From an uncultured bacterium (GTDB lineage Bacteria; Desulfobacterota_D; UBA1144), in NCBI GenBank assembly GCA_913050325.1, contig CAJWZP010000007.1, forward strand, positions 1 to 59,996: a stretch of 59,996 bases of DNA. The letters run 5' to 3'. This document shows positions 35,893 through 46,577 of the stretch, piece after piece. Below the pieces are notes generated by a model. That model made no database searches and was not told the origin of the DNA. It saw only the letters and a list, made by a program, of their open reading frames with translations. Numbering within the stretch: position 1 is the stretch's first letter; the number at the start of each line of letters is the position of its first letter. The position numbers were made by a program, and so were the translations under genes.

Positions 35893-37202
35893 AACCAAAT
35901 AATTTTAAAGGTGTAACGATAATTGGTGCTGGACTTGCGGGATGTGAAGCAGCTTTTCAAATTTCATCAAGAAATATCCCTGTCAGAATATTTGAAATGA
36001 AACCTAAGAAATATTCTCCAGCTCATAAATCTAATAAAATGGCAGAACTAGTATGCAGTAACTCTCTAAAATCTGATTCGCCAGAAAAAGCTGCGGGAAT
36101 ATTAAAAAATGAAATGAAAGAATTGGGATCTTTGATATTAGAGGCCGCTTATGAATCAAAAGTATCTGCAGGTGGAGCTCTTGCAGTTGATAGAGAGAAA
36201 TTTTCAGAATATATAACGAACAAAATTAAAAATAATAAATTAATTGAAATATGTAATGATGAAGTTACTGAACTACCATGGAGTACTAAAAATCAAATAA
36301 TAGTAGTAGCTACGGGTCCACTGACTTCTGATAGCCTAAGCAAAAATATTGAAGAAAAAGTTGGTAAGAGGTCTTTAGCATTTTATGATTCAATCTCACC
36401 AATAATTTTATATGAGTCTATAGATAAAGATCAATCTTTCAGAGCATCAAGATATGAAGATGGTCCAGGAGATTACATAAATTGCCCAATGAATAAAGAT
36501 GAATACGAAAACTTTATAGGCGAATTAATAAAATCTGAAAAAATAAATTTTCACGATTTTGAAAAAGTTCAATATTTTGAAGGTTGTCTCCCAATCGAAG
36601 TAATGGCATCCAGAGGAATTGACACTTTAAGATTTGGACCTATGAAACCAGTTGGTTTAATTGATCCAAAAACGAACAAACGTCCATACGCCGTAATCCA
36701 ATTAAGAAAAGAAAATCAAACTGAATCGATGTGGAACATTGTAGGATTTCAAACGAAAATGAAAATTCAAGAACAAAAAAGAGTTTTCAGCATGATACCT
36801 GCATTAAAAAACGCTGAATTTTTAAGGTTTGGAAGTATTCATAAAAATACTTATTTAAGTTCACCTGACATTTTAAATAAATTTCTACAATTTAGAAAAA
36901 ACAAAAATATTTTTTTTGCCGGACAGATTACCGGAGTTGAGGGATATACCGAATCAGCTGCAATGGGAATAATAGCAGGAATAAATGCTTCTAGATTACA
37001 TGCTGGTATAAACTTGATTGATTTTCCAAAAAATACGGCACTGGGAACTTTATTAAATTATATTTCAATCAATGATAAAACTAATTTTCAACCCATGAAT
37101 ATTAATTTAGGTTTGTTCAATATTGAAAAACCTAAAAAAAATATTCATAAAATAATAGAAGATTCAAAATCAGAAATTTCAAAGATAATAAATCTCATTT
37201 GA
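35889..37202 (+). CDS. trmFO: tRNA (uracil-5-)-methyltransferase TrmFO, CTG start
   Basis: 437 residues, the usual family length, when begun at CTG (35889). The first ATG at 35997 would delete VTIIGAGLAGCEAAFQIS, the FAD-binding GxGxxG fold that TrmFO cannot lack. The frame opens only at 35880-35882 (TGA), and no ATG, GTG or TTG lies between. CTG overlaps the miaB stop as CTGA, the same four-base coupling that ATGA gives elsewhere. AELVCSNSLKSD is the family's signature after the FAD fold, and CPMNKDEYENF and FAGQITGVEGYTESAAMG follow. TrmFO makes ribothymidine 54 using folate and FAD. Confidence 0.9.
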   Translation: MKPNNFKGVTIIGAGLAGCEAAFQISSRNIPVRIFEMKPKKYSPAHKSNKMAELVCSNSLKSDSPEKAAGILKNEMKELGSLILEAAYESKVSAGGALAVDREKFSEYITNKIKNNKLIEICNDEVTELPWSTKNQIIVVATGPLTSDSLSKNIEEKVGKRSLAFYDSISPIILYESIDKDQSFRASRYEDGPGDYINCPMNKDEYENFIGELIKSEKINFHDFEKVQYFEGCLPIEVMASRGIDTLRFGPMKPVGLIDPKTNKRPYAVIQLRKENQTESMWNIVGFQTKMKIQEQKRVFSMIPALKNAEFLRFGSIHKNTYLSSPDILNKFLQFRKNKNIFFAGQITGVEGYTESAAMGIIAGINASRLHAGINLIDFPKNTALGTLLNYISINDKTNFQPMNINLGLFNIEKPKKNIHKIIEDSKSEISKIINLI

Positions 37203-37240
37203 TAGAAGATGAGATTCTTTAATGTTATTATTAAATCTCA

Positions 37241-38086
37241 ATGAACTTTCAAAATATTATTTTAAAACTTCAAGAATTTTGGGCTAATAAAGGTTGTGTG
37301 ATAATGCAGCCATATGACATAGAAAAAGGTGCGGGAACCTTTCATCCTGCTACTTTCTTAAGATGTTTGGGAAAAACAAAATGGTCTACTGCTTATGTTG
37401 AGCCATGTAGAAGACCTACAGATGGAAGATACGGCGAAAATCCAAACAGACTTCAGCATTATTATCAATTTCAAGTAATTATTAAACCTTCTATAGATAA
37501 AATTCAAGATTACTATCTAGAGAGCCTTGAATATTTAGGAATTAATACTAAAAAACATGATATTAGATTTGTTGAAGATGATTGGGAATCTCCAACATTA
37601 GGTGCATGGGGATTGGGATGGGAAGTATGGCTTGATGGAATGGAGATTACTCAATTTACTTATTTTCAACAGGCAGGTGGTTTTGAACTTGATCCAATAA
37701 CAGTTGAAATTACATATGGGACTGAGAGAATTGCAATGTATCTTCAAAATGTTTCTAGTGTATTTGATTTAAAATGGTCTGATAGTGTTACTTATAAAGA
37801 GATTCATCATAGAACCGAATATGAATTTTCAAAATATAATTTCGAAATAGCAAATATTGATATGCTTAAAGAAACTTTTAATTTATCAAAAAAAGAATGT
37901 ATCAATTTAATAAATGAGAAATTACCTCTTCCAGCATATGATTATTGTTTAAAATGCTCACATTTATTTAATTTATTAGACGCTAGAGGAAGCATAAGTG
38001 TTACTGAAAGAGCCAGATATATTCTAGAAATTAGAGAATTGGCTAAAGAATCAGCAATCTTATATATGAAGCAATATGAAAAATAA
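37241..38086 (+). CDS. glyQ: Glycine-tRNA ligase alpha subunit
   Basis: 281 residues, typical of GlyQ. Signature segments are [28 protein letters not shown] and [19 protein letters not shown], then FQVIIKP and [18 protein letters not shown]. It supplies the catalytic core of the alpha2beta2 synthetase. It overlaps glyS by 11 bases. Confidence 0.96.
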   Translation: MNFQNIILKLQEFWANKGCVIMQPYDIEKGAGTFHPATFLRCLGKTKWSTAYVEPCRRPTDGRYGENPNRLQHYYQFQVIIKPSIDKIQDYYLESLEYLGINTKKHDIRFVEDDWESPTLGAWGLGWEVWLDGMEITQFTYFQQAGGFELDPITVEITYGTERIAMYLQNVSSVFDLKWSDSVTYKEIHHRTEYEFSKYNFEIANIDMLKETFNLSKKECINLINEKLPLPAYDYCLKCSHLFNLLDARGSISVTERARYILEIRELAKESAILYMKQYEK

Positions 38087-40154
38087 TAAATTAGAATTTT
38101 TTATTGAAATTTATGTTGAAGAAATTCCAGCTCGTTTTGTTAACGAATTATCTACTAGTCTAAAAATAAATTTTGAAACTGAATTAAAAAATAATGAAAT
38201 ACCTTATGAAAAAATATTTAATTTTGGAACTCCTAGAAGGTTAACCATATTAATTACTGGATTGGATACAAAGACATCTGATAAAAAAATTGAACTTTGG
38301 GGACCTCCTGCAAATATTTCAATTGATGAGCATGGTAAATATTTGAAACCCGGAATTTCATTCATCAATAAGAATAGTCTAAATAAAAAAAATATAGCTA
38401 TAAAAGAAAAGAACGGATCAAGCTTCATTTATGGAACAAAGGTTCAAAAGGGTCAACTAAATGAAAAAAGTTTAAAAAAAATATCTGAAATATCTATACA
38501 GAAAATTAAAAATAAAAAGTTCATGAAATGGGCAAATAAAAGCTTTTCTTTTGTGCGACCTATTTCTAATATCTATGCAAACTTTAATAAAAAATTTATT
38601 AAAATAGATATAAAGGATTTAGATTCAAAAAATATTATATGTGGGCACAGATTTTCTGGAAAATTTAAAAAAAATATCAAAAGTTTTAAAGAATATGAAA
38701 GTTTTTTAAACTCATCAGGGGTCATATTAGATTTCAACAAAAGAAAAGAATTGATTCAAAAAGAGATATTAAAATATGAAAAAAAATATAATTTTTTTGT
38801 TAATCCTGATAAATCATTATTAGATGAAGTTGCAAATTTAACCGAATTTCCTAAAGTTCTTTTAGGAAATTTTAATAAGGATTTTTTAAAAATACCTAAA
38901 GAAGTTATTAATTCCATTATGAAAAATCATCAAAAATATTTTTCAATTTTTAAATCAAAAACTATGAAAAAATTATTACCAAATTTTATTTATATTGCAG
39001 GATCATCTTACATAGATAAAAAAATTGTCACAGCTGGAAATGAGAAGGTTCTCGCGGCAAGACTAAATGATGGAAAGTTTTTCTATGAAGATGATAAAAA
39101 TACTAGTTTGATAAAAATTAGAGATAAAATCAATGACATTACATTCATACAAGGTATTGGAAGCTACGGTGCTAAATCCAATCGAATACAAGAAGTTGCA
39201 ATATATTTAAATAAATATTTAGAAATGAATATTGATATTAATCAAATTAAAATTGCATCTAACTTATGTAAAGCTGATTTAGCGTCAAGCATGGTTTATG
39301 AATTTCCTGAGTTACAGGGAACTATGGGAAAATATTATTATGAAAATATTAATAAAGATGTTTCTATTGCTTTAAAAGATCATTATCTACCTAAAACACG
39401 AAATGATGAGTTACCCTCAACAAATTTATCAATAATAATTAGCATTGCAGACAAATTGGATACAATTTGCAGTGCTTTTTATCTAAACCTAATTCCTACT
39501 GGAAGCTCAGACCCTTATGGACTTAGGAGGTGTTGTATAGGTATAATAAGAATAGTAGAGAGTCTTGATAAAAATTTAGATTTAAATGAAATCTTAAAAT
39601 ATACATTCTTAAATGTTGGTAAGGATGTGAAAGAATACAAAAATGAGGAGTCTTTTGACAAGATTGTATCTTTCTTCAATGAGAGAATAAAAAACTATTT
39701 TCTAGAAGATAGATTCAATGTAAATATTTTGAATTCAATTTTATCAGATAACAACAGTTTAAATGTATATAGTATTAAAAATAAAGCTATATCAATATCT
39801 TCATTGGCTAAATCAAAAGATTTAGATGAAGCGGCAGAAATCTTTAAGAGATTAAAAAATATAACCAAAAATAATAATGATTCAGATATTGATCAAAATA
39901 AATTTATAAACAATTACGAGAAAGATCTTTATAAAGAGATAGTAAGAATAGATAATTTTTACACTGATAATCCTAACCTAACAGATTCTAAAGAATGTTT
40001 AATTGAAATTATCAAATCATCATCTGTTTTGTCAAACTTTTTTGAGCACGTAATGGTAATGGACAATGATTCAATTATTAGAAAAAATAGATTAAATCTA
40101 TTAACAAGATTTAGAAAATTAATATCAAGATTTGCAAACCTGACTGAATTATAA
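38076..40154 (+). CDS. glyS: Glycine-tRNA ligase beta subunit
   Basis: 692 residues, the usual length. [12 protein letters not shown] is the family N-terminus; [16 protein letters not shown] and [19 protein letters not shown] follow, and the HD-like [21 protein letters not shown] and C-terminal helical anticodon domain are present. It binds and positions tRNA-Gly. Its stop is 17 bases before ppdK. Confidence 0.95.
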   Translation: MKNNKLEFFIEIYVEEIPARFVNELSTSLKINFETELKNNEIPYEKIFNFGTPRRLTILITGLDTKTSDKKIELWGPPANISIDEHGKYLKPGISFINKNSLNKKNIAIKEKNGSSFIYGTKVQKGQLNEKSLKKISEISIQKIKNKKFMKWANKSFSFVRPISNIYANFNKKFIKIDIKDLDSKNIICGHRFSGKFKKNIKSFKEYESFLNSSGVILDFNKRKELIQKEILKYEKKYNFFVNPDKSLLDEVANLTEFPKVLLGNFNKDFLKIPKEVINSIMKNHQKYFSIFKSKTMKKLLPNFIYIAGSSYIDKKIVTAGNEKVLAARLNDGKFFYEDDKNTSLIKIRDKINDITFIQGIGSYGAKSNRIQEVAIYLNKYLEMNIDINQIKIASNLCKADLASSMVYEFPELQGTMGKYYYENINKDVSIALKDHYLPKTRNDELPSTNLSIIISIADKLDTICSAFYLNLIPTGSSDPYGLRRCCIGIIRIVESLDKNLDLNEILKYTFLNVGKDVKEYKNEESFDKIVSFFNERIKNYFLEDRFNVNILNSILSDNNSLNVYSIKNKAISISSLAKSKDLDEAAEIFKRLKNITKNNNDSDIDQNKFINNYEKDLYKEIVRIDNFYTDNPNLTDSKECLIEIIKSSSVLSNFFEHVMVMDNDSIIRKNRLNLLTRFRKLISRFANLTEL

Positions 40155-40171
40155 TTTGGAGGGACATAATA

Positions 40172-42907
40172 ATGGGCGCGAAAAAAAATAATAATTTTGT
40201 TTATTTTTTTGGAAATAAAAAAGCTGATGGCAAAGGTTCCATGAAAGAAGTTCTAGGTGGTAAAGGTGCAGGTCTTGCCGAAATGACTGAAATCGGTATT
40301 AATGTGCCACCTGGTTTTACAATCTCTACTGCTGTGTGTGGAATCTTTTATGAAAATAAAAAATCAATTCCAGCAGAAATTATTGATGAAATTACAAAAA
40401 ATATAATCAAGTTAGAAAGTTCAACCAAAAAAGGATTTGGAGATTCGAAAAACCCCCTACTTGTATCTGTTCGCTCTGGAGCAATGTTTTCCATGCCCGG
40501 AATGATGGATACAATTTTAAATTTAGGTTTAAACGATAAAACTGTTCAAGGTATAATTAAAAAAACCAATAATCCAAGGTTCGCATGGGACTCATACAGA
40601 AGGTTTATTCAAATGTTTTCTGATGTAGTTTTAAAGGTTAATAAAGACATCTTTGAAGACAAATTAGAGAGTATTAAAAAGAAAAAGAATGTTAAACATG
40701 ATGTCGACTTAGATGAGAATGCTCTTAAATCATTGGTTCAAGAATATAAAAAAATTGTTAAAAACAAGACAGGTAAAAATTTTCCACAAAATCCATCAGA
40801 TCAATTATTTAAAGCCATAAATGCTGTTTTTTTATCATGGAACAACCAAAGAGCTATATTTTATAGAAAACAATATGATATTCCTTCAGAAATTGGAACT
40901 GCTGTAAATGTTCAATCTATGGTTTTTGGTAATATGGGTGATGATTGTGGAACCGGTGTTGGGTTTACAAGAGATCCACTTTCCGGAGAAAAAGAATTAT
41001 TTGCAGAATATCTTTTAAATGCTCAAGGAGAAGATGTTGTAGCAGGAATTAGAACTCCAAAAAATATAAAAACTATGCAAAGAGAATTGAGAAAAGTTCA
41101 CTCTCAAATTGAAAATACTGCAAAAATTTTAGAGAAACATTTCAGAGACATGCAAGATTTCGAATTCACGATAGAAAATGAAAAACTATACTTATTGCAA
41201 ACTAGATCTGGTAAAAGATCAGGTATAGCAGCAGCAAAAATTGCATGTGATATGGTTAAAGAAACCTTAATAAGCAAAGATGAAGCTGTTTTAAGAGTAG
41301 AGCCCGAACATCTTGAGCAATTTCTATTTCCTATTTTTAATCCAGACGATAAAAAGAAATTTGAAATACTTACCAAAGGTTTAGCTGCTTCACCTGGTGC
41401 AGCATCAGGCAAAGTTGCCCTGGATGCTCAAACAGCGGTTGAATTAAGTAAAAAAGGGGAACGAGTTATTCTAGTAACAAAAGAAACCAGTCCTGACGAT
41501 ATACATGGAATGGCCGCAGCTGCAGGCGTATTAACTGCAAGAGGTGGAAGAACCAGCCATGCTGCTGTTGTTGGGAGACAAATGGGAAAAGTATGTGTTG
41601 TGGGAGCAGAAGAAATTAAAGTAAATATTAAAGAAAGAAACTTCACAGTTTTTGATAAAATTGTTAATGAAGGAGATTATATTTCTATTGACGGTTTTGA
41701 AGGAAAAGTATTTCCAGGAGATATCCCTGTTGTTGCATCTGAAGTAATACAAGTAATGCAAGGAAATATGAAAGAAATTTCTTCAGAGAGATATAAAATA
41801 TTTTCTACCATATTAAAATGGGCTGACTCGTTTAGAAAACTTAATATTAGAACTAATGCGGATGTTCCTGCTGATGCTGCTACAGCAATTAAATTTGGTG
41901 CTGAAGGAATCGGATTGTGCAGAACAGAGCATATGTTTTTTGCGGAAGACAGAATAAAAATTATGCAAGAAATGATTTTGTCAAAAAATTCTAGTGAAAG
42001 AATAGTACATTTAGATAAATTAAAAAAAATGCAAAAAGAGGATTTTATAGGTTTGTTTACCTCAATGGAAGGTTTTCCTTGTACAATCAGACTGCTCGAT
42101 CCACCACTTCATGAATTTCTTCCAAATAGAGAAGATTTAATGTTAGAAATTAAAGAACTTCAAATAAAAGAAGATAATGCAATTCTTTTAAAAGAAAAAA
42201 TTGAGTTATTGGAGAGAGTTGAAGAATTACATGAATTCAATCCAATGTTAGGTCTCAGAGGTTGTAGGCTAGGTATTACAATGCCAGAAATAACAAAAAT
42301 GCAAGTTCAGGCAATATTTGAGGCAGCTATTGAAGTAGAAAAGAAAAAAATAAAAGTTTTGCCAGAAATCATGATTCCTTTGGTTGGGATGGTTACAGAG
42401 TTTAAATATCAAAAAGACATAGTTGATGAGATTGCAAAAAAAATCGTGGGTAAGAAAAAAATTAATTACTTAGTTGGAACAATGATTGAAGTTCCGCGAG
42501 CCGCTGCAGTAGCAGACAAAATTGCTAAAGAAGCTGAGTTTTTCTCTTTTGGAACAAATGACTTAACACAAACAGTTTTTGCTTATTCACGAGATGATGC
42601 TGCAAAATTCATAAATAAATATTTAGAAACAAAAGTGAATATAGATGGAAAAGATATTGAGATTTTAGAAAAAGATCCGTTCACAAGTATTGATAGAGAT
42701 GGTGTTGGAGAATTTATGAAGTTGGGTTTATCTAAAGGAAGAAGTTCAAGAAAAAACCTTAAAATTGGAATTTGTGGCGAACATGGTGGTGATCCATCTT
42801 CAATAGAGTTCTGCCACAATATTGGATTAAATTATGTAAGCTGTTCACCATTCAGGGTTCCCATCGCTAGACTTGCAGCTGCGAGAGTAGCTCTAAAAAA
42901 CAAATAA
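40172..42907 (+). CDS. ppdK: Pyruvate, phosphate dikinase
   Basis: 911 residues, the full three-domain enzyme. The N-terminal ATP-grasp domain has GGKGAGLAEMTEIG and SVRSGA. The central phosphohistidine domain has GGRTSHAAVVGRQ with the phosphorylated His. The C-terminal PEP/pyruvate barrel has GTNDLTQ and GICGEHGGDP. It interconverts pyruvate and PEP using ATP and phosphate, so it can drive gluconeogenesis or glycolysis. GGAGGG lies 10 bases before the ATG. Confidence 0.97.
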   Translation: MGAKKNNNFVYFFGNKKADGKGSMKEVLGGKGAGLAEMTEIGINVPPGFTISTAVCGIFYENKKSIPAEIIDEITKNIIKLESSTKKGFGDSKNPLLVSVRSGAMFSMPGMMDTILNLGLNDKTVQGIIKKTNNPRFAWDSYRRFIQMFSDVVLKVNKDIFEDKLESIKKKKNVKHDVDLDENALKSLVQEYKKIVKNKTGKNFPQNPSDQLFKAINAVFLSWNNQRAIFYRKQYDIPSEIGTAVNVQSMVFGNMGDDCGTGVGFTRDPLSGEKELFAEYLLNAQGEDVVAGIRTPKNIKTMQRELRKVHSQIENTAKILEKHFRDMQDFEFTIENEKLYLLQTRSGKRSGIAAAKIACDMVKETLISKDEAVLRVEPEHLEQFLFPIFNPDDKKKFEILTKGLAASPGAASGKVALDAQTAVELSKKGERVILVTKETSPDDIHGMAAAAGVLTARGGRTSHAAVVGRQMGKVCVVGAEEIKVNIKERNFTVFDKIVNEGDYISIDGFEGKVFPGDIPVVASEVIQVMQGNMKEISSERYKIFSTILKWADSFRKLNIRTNADVPADAATAIKFGAEGIGLCRTEHMFFAEDRIKIMQEMILSKNSSERIVHLDKLKKMQKEDFIGLFTSMEGFPCTIRLLDPPLHEFLPNREDLMLEIKELQIKEDNAILLKEKIELLERVEELHEFNPMLGLRGCRLGITMPEITKMQVQAIFEAAIEVEKKKIKVLPEIMIPLVGMVTEFKYQKDIVDEIAKKIVGKKKINYLVGTMIEVPRAAAVADKIAKEAEFFSFGTNDLTQTVFAYSRDDAAKFINKYLETKVNIDGKDIEILEKDPFTSIDRDGVGEFMKLGLSKGRSSRKNLKIGICGEHGGDPSSIEFCHNIGLNYVSCSPFRVPIARLAAARVALKNK

Positions 42908-42914
42908 AAAAATA

Positions 42915-44471
42915 CTAATTCGCAGTGGCTGAAGTCCTAACCTCCCTGACAACTGTTATTTTTACATTTCCTGGATAAGAAACTTCTTCTTCAATTTTTT
43001 TTGCAATATCATGCGATAATATTGTTGCCTCATCATCATTGACTTTATCACTCTCAACCATAACACGAACCTCCCTTCCTGCTTGAATTGCAAAACACTT
43101 ATCGACCCCATTGAAAGAGGAAGCAATTTCTTCTAGTTCTTTAACTCTTTTTACATATGATTCATATGACTCTTTTCTTGCACCTGGTCTAGCTGCAGAT
43201 ATAGCATCAGAAGCCTGAACTAATAAGCAATAAAGACTATCTGGATTATCAGTATGCGATAATTCAACAGCGTCAATAACCTCCTTAGGTTCATTGAACT
43301 TTTTCACTAAGTCTCCACCTATATCAACATGGTTTCCTTCAATGTCATGGTCAACAGCTTTACCGATATCATGAAGTAAGCCAGCTCTCTTTGCTAATTT
43401 TGGATCAAGTCCAACTTCAGCCGCTAAAACACCGCAAATCTGAGCTACTTCCATAGAATGATCAAGAATATTTTGAGAATATGAAGTTCTATATCTCATT
43501 CTACCTACAAGTTGAATTAAATCAGGATGCATATTACTTAAACCAAGTTCTAAAACGGATTCTTCACCTAATTTATAAATTTCTTTATCTAAATTTTCTT
43601 CTATTTCATCTACAATTTCTTCAATTCTGCCAGGATGAACTCTACCATCATCCAACAGTCTTTTAATAGCTCTAGATGCAATTTCCCTTCTTAATGGATT
43701 GTGCGATGAAACTGTTACTATCCCAGGAGTATCATCAATAATAATATCCACACCAGTTTTTAATTCTATGGTTCTAATATTTCTACCTTCTTTTCCAATA
43801 ATTCTTCCTTTCATATCATCACTTGGTAAATTTACAACTGACGCAGTTTTTTCAGAAGTATAGGAGGCAGCATATTTTTGAATTGCTAGGGCAATAATAT
43901 TTTTTGCCTTTCCTTCAGCATCATTATTCATATTTTTTTCAAGCTCTTTAATTTTTCTTGCTGAAATTATTTTAGCTTCATTTTCTACGGTCTTTACTAA
44001 TTCATTTTTAGCTTCATCTCTAGATAAACCTGCAATTGCCTCAATCTTTGATTTAGCATTTTCAAGTATTTCTTCTAACTCTGACTCCCTTGATCTATAT
44101 TTATTAACAATATCTTCACAAGATTTTTCTCTCATTTCTAATTGAGCCTCTTTTCTCGTGAGTTCTATTGACTGAGTTTCGAATTCTTTCTCTTTATCTA
44201 GCATAGATGCTTTCTTATCATCTAATTCCTTTTCTAACTTATTTAATTCGGCTTTAATTTTTTTAGTATGAGTATCTTTAAAAGATTTAACTTTTTTCTC
44301 AGTATCTTTTAATAATTTATTAGCCTTTTGTTTAGCATTTAATATTAAATTTTCTGCATTTTTTTCCTTTATATTAAATCCTTTAATTAATTTTTTATAA
44401 TTTAAAAACCATACTCCAATTGCACCAATTGCAAAACTTCCTAAGTAAAAAAATATTTCAATTATATCCAT
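42915..44471 (-). CDS. rny: Ribonuclease Y
   Basis: 518 residues from the ATG at 44471, chosen because AGGAG lies seven bases upstream and it puts the membrane helix at the N-terminus (MDIIEIFFYLGSFAIGAIGVWF). A long coiled coil (about 35-200), a KH domain (IIGKEGRNIRTIE) and an HD domain (HDIGKAVDHDIEGNH) follow in the RNase Y order. It starts mRNA decay from the membrane. The longer in-frame start at 44507 would lie inside the upstream 5-FCL gene. Confidence 0.96.
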   Translation of the reverse strand: MDIIEIFFYLGSFAIGAIGVWFLNYKKLIKGFNIKEKNAENLILNAKQKANKLLKDTEKKVKSFKDTHTKKIKAELNKLEKELDDKKASMLDKEKEFETQSIELTRKEAQLEMREKSCEDIVNKYRSRESELEEILENAKSKIEAIAGLSRDEAKNELVKTVENEAKIISARKIKELEKNMNNDAEGKAKNIIALAIQKYAASYTSEKTASVVNLPSDDMKGRIIGKEGRNIRTIELKTGVDIIIDDTPGIVTVSSHNPLRREIASRAIKRLLDDGRVHPGRIEEIVDEIEENLDKEIYKLGEESVLELGLSNMHPDLIQLVGRMRYRTSYSQNILDHSMEVAQICGVLAAEVGLDPKLAKRAGLLHDIGKAVDHDIEGNHVDIGGDLVKKFNEPKEVIDAVELSHTDNPDSLYCLLVQASDAISAARPGARKESYESYVKRVKELEEIASSFNGVDKCFAIQAGREVRVMVESDKVNDDEATILSHDIAKKIEEEVSYPGNVKITVVREVRTSATAN

Positions 44472-45051
44472 TATAATTCTCCTCTGTTTCTGTAAAAACA
44501 TTACCAATTTTTATGTCATGTATTTGTGCAAATGAGAAAGAGGAAATATTTTTTCTAGGTAACATAGTTACTAATTTATCTGATGATATATTTTTTAGAG
44601 CTTTATCATAAAAACCTTTTCCATATCCTAATCTATAATAATTCTTATCAAGACCAAGACATGGAACTAGAAAATAATCTATCTCTTCCAATTTGCATTT
44701 TAAATTACTTGTAGGTTCAAAGATATTAAAGGTTCCTTTGATAAGTTCTTGTTTGTCTCTAACAAGATCAAAAGACATATTATCTTTTAATATTTTGGGA
44801 AAATAGACATTAACCTTCCTATCTATCAAATAATTGAAAATTTTAATAGTATCTATCTCAAATTTAGTAGCAGAATAAATTACAACACTATTAAGTTGAT
44901 GGCATTTTTCAAAAAATTTTATACACTTCTTTTGAATAAAGAGTTTTTTTTCATCTTTAATAAAATTAAAATCTGATAAAATTTTCTTTCTGACTATGCT
45001 TTTTTTATCAAATCTTTGATAAAATACATTTAATCCTTTCAAAATTCTCAT
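44458..45051 (-). CDS. 5-formyltetrahydrofolate cyclo-ligase
   Basis: 197 residues. The substrate loop LVPCLGLDKNYYRLGYGKGFYD is the 5-FCL signature, and IYSATKFEIDT is the early strand. It turns 5-formyl-THF into 5,10-methenyl-THF. It overlaps zapA by 44 bases and rny by 14. In many proteobacteria 6S RNA lies between zapA and this gene; here there is no room for it. Confidence 0.9.
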   Translation of the reverse strand: MRILKGLNVFYQRFDKKSIVRKKILSDFNFIKDEKKLFIQKKCIKFFEKCHQLNSVVIYSATKFEIDTIKIFNYLIDRKVNVYFPKILKDNMSFDLVRDKQELIKGTFNIFEPTSNLKCKLEEIDYFLVPCLGLDKNYYRLGYGKGFYDKALKNISSDKLVTMLPRKNISSFSFAQIHDIKIGNVFTETEENYNGYN

Positions 45052-45259
45052 CCCTCTCTTTAGTCAAGGATAGAACTTTATGAACAGTTTTAATTAAAAG
45101 TAAGGAAGCAATTTCTATTTGTGAAATATTTAAATTATTGATATTTAGTTTTTTAAATTCATTATTAATGTGTTCTTCAATCTGATTAAATGTTTTTTCG
45201 TCACAATCAGTTTTTAATTCTAATTTTTGATTAATAAACTCTAAATTAATCTCTCTCAC
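45008..45259 (-). CDS. zapA: Cell division protein ZapA
   Basis: 83 residues. The N-terminal strand-loop-strand (INLEFINQKLELKTDCDEK) followed by helices with HINNEFKKL matches ZapA, which bundles FtsZ filaments at the division ring. Placement between a coiled-coil ZapB-like protein and 5-FCL supports it. Start codon shares a base with the preceding gene's stop. Confidence 0.78.
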   Translation of the reverse strand: MREINLEFINQKLELKTDCDEKTFNQIEEHINNEFKKLNINNLNISQIEIASLLLIKTVHKVLSLTKERDENFERIKCILSKI

Positions 45260-45468
45260 TAAATATCTATATCTTTAACAACCTTATCTAATTCTTCAAG
45301 AACAGATTTTAACTCAGTCTTGTAAAATTCATTCTTCTCTTTTAATACTTGGATGTTGTCTTCATAATCTTTAATTTTAATCTCCAAGCTGTTCAATTTA
45401 TATTTTAGTTCTTTATTAACTTTTAATGTATCCTCAACTTTATTATCAAGGATATCAATGATATCCAT
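45259..45468 (-). CDS. ZapB-like coiled-coil protein
   Basis: 69 residues that form one continuous coiled coil (heptads from KVNKELKYKLNSL to LEELDKVVKDID), without cysteine or membrane segments. ZapB is a similar short coiled coil that binds ZapA, and this gene is immediately upstream of zapA with a one-base overlap. Sequence similarity is too low to be sure; the neighbour is the main support. Confidence 0.68.
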   Translation of the reverse strand: MDIIDILDNKVEDTLKVNKELKYKLNSLEIKIKDYEDNIQVLKEKNEFYKTELKSVLEELDKVVKDIDI

Positions 45469-45510
45469 GATATAATTCTATCGGATAGTATTTAGTTATC
45501 AAGTGAACTT

Positions 45511-46575
45511 ATGATTGATAAAAAAATTATTAATGAATTGGAAGAGGCAGAAAAAGAGCTAGAAAATATTGATAATCAGCTTTCAACTGGAAAACTCGAT
45601 TCAAATAAAATCAAGGATTTATCTAAAAAAAGAAATAAAATATCCGATTTAGTCGCACTTTTTAAGGAATATAAAAGTATTTTGCTAGAAATTTCTGATA
45701 ACAATGAGATGCTTGCAGATAAAGACTTAAGAGATTTAGCTAATGATGAAAACGATAAACTTAATAAACAACTATCTTCAGTTGTAGAAAAAATCAAAGA
45801 AGAAACAAAACCTAAAGATCCGTTAGATTCGAAAGATGTAATATTAGAAATCAGAGCAGGTGCCGGTGGTGATGAAGCCGCACTTTTTGCTTCAGATTTA
45901 CTAAGAATGTATTTAAGATGTGCAGAAAGGAAAGGATGGCAAACCGAAATTATTAATAAAAATGATATTGGATTAGGTGGAATTAAAGAAGGGATTGTTT
46001 CAATTACAGGGAAAAATATATATGCATACATGAAATTTGAAAGTGGAGTTCATAGAGTTCAAAGAGTACCAGAAACAGAAACAAGCGGGCGAGTTCATAC
46101 TTCAACAGCTACTGTGGCTATTTTAGCGGAAGCCGATGATGTTGAAGTTGAGATAAATGAAAAGGATTTAAGAATAGATACGTATAGAGCTTCTGGAGCA
46201 GGAGGACAACATGTAAATAAAACAGACTCAGCTGTAAGAATTACACACATACCATCAGGGATAGTAGTTCAAAATCAGGATGAAAAATCACAAAATAAAA
46301 ATAAACAAAAAGCAATGAAGGTTTTAAGAGCTAAAATATTAAAGATTGAACAAGATAAAATGTTTGAGAATATGTCACAAACACGAAAATCTCTAGTCGG
46401 CGGTGGAGATAGAAGTGAAAAAATAAGAACTTATAATTTCCCACAAGGTAGAGTTAGTGATCATCGAATTAATCTAACTCTACATAAAATTGATGACATT
46501 CTTGATGGAAATTTAGATGAATTAAATAATAATTTATCTAAAAATTATAATGAGGAAGAATCAAAAGTTAATTAA
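45511..46575 (+). CDS. prfA: Peptide chain release factor 1
   Basis: 354 residues. [22 protein letters not shown] carries the GGQ motif that triggers peptide release, and the upstream part contains the anticodon-mimic PET sequence ([13 protein letters not shown]), typical of RF1 for UAA and UAG. It diverges from zapB and is followed two bases later by the CcsA/HemX-like gene. Confidence 0.95.
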   Translation: MIDKKIINELEEAEKELENIDNQLSTGKLDSNKIKDLSKKRNKISDLVALFKEYKSILLEISDNNEMLADKDLRDLANDENDKLNKQLSSVVEKIKEETKPKDPLDSKDVILEIRAGAGGDEAALFASDLLRMYLRCAERKGWQTEIINKNDIGLGGIKEGIVSITGKNIYAYMKFESGVHRVQRVPETETSGRVHTSTATVAILAEADDVEVEINEKDLRIDTYRASGAGGQHVNKTDSAVRITHIPSGIVVQNQDEKSQNKNKQKAMKVLRAKILKIEQDKMFENMSQTRKSLVGGGDRSEKIRTYNFPQGRVSDHRINLTLHKIDDILDGNLDELNNNLSKNYNEEESKVN

Positions 46576-46577
46576 AA

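Noticed and set aside
45008-45051. 6S RNA between zapA and the 5-FCL gene
   Set aside because: The two genes overlap by 44 bases, leaving no room.
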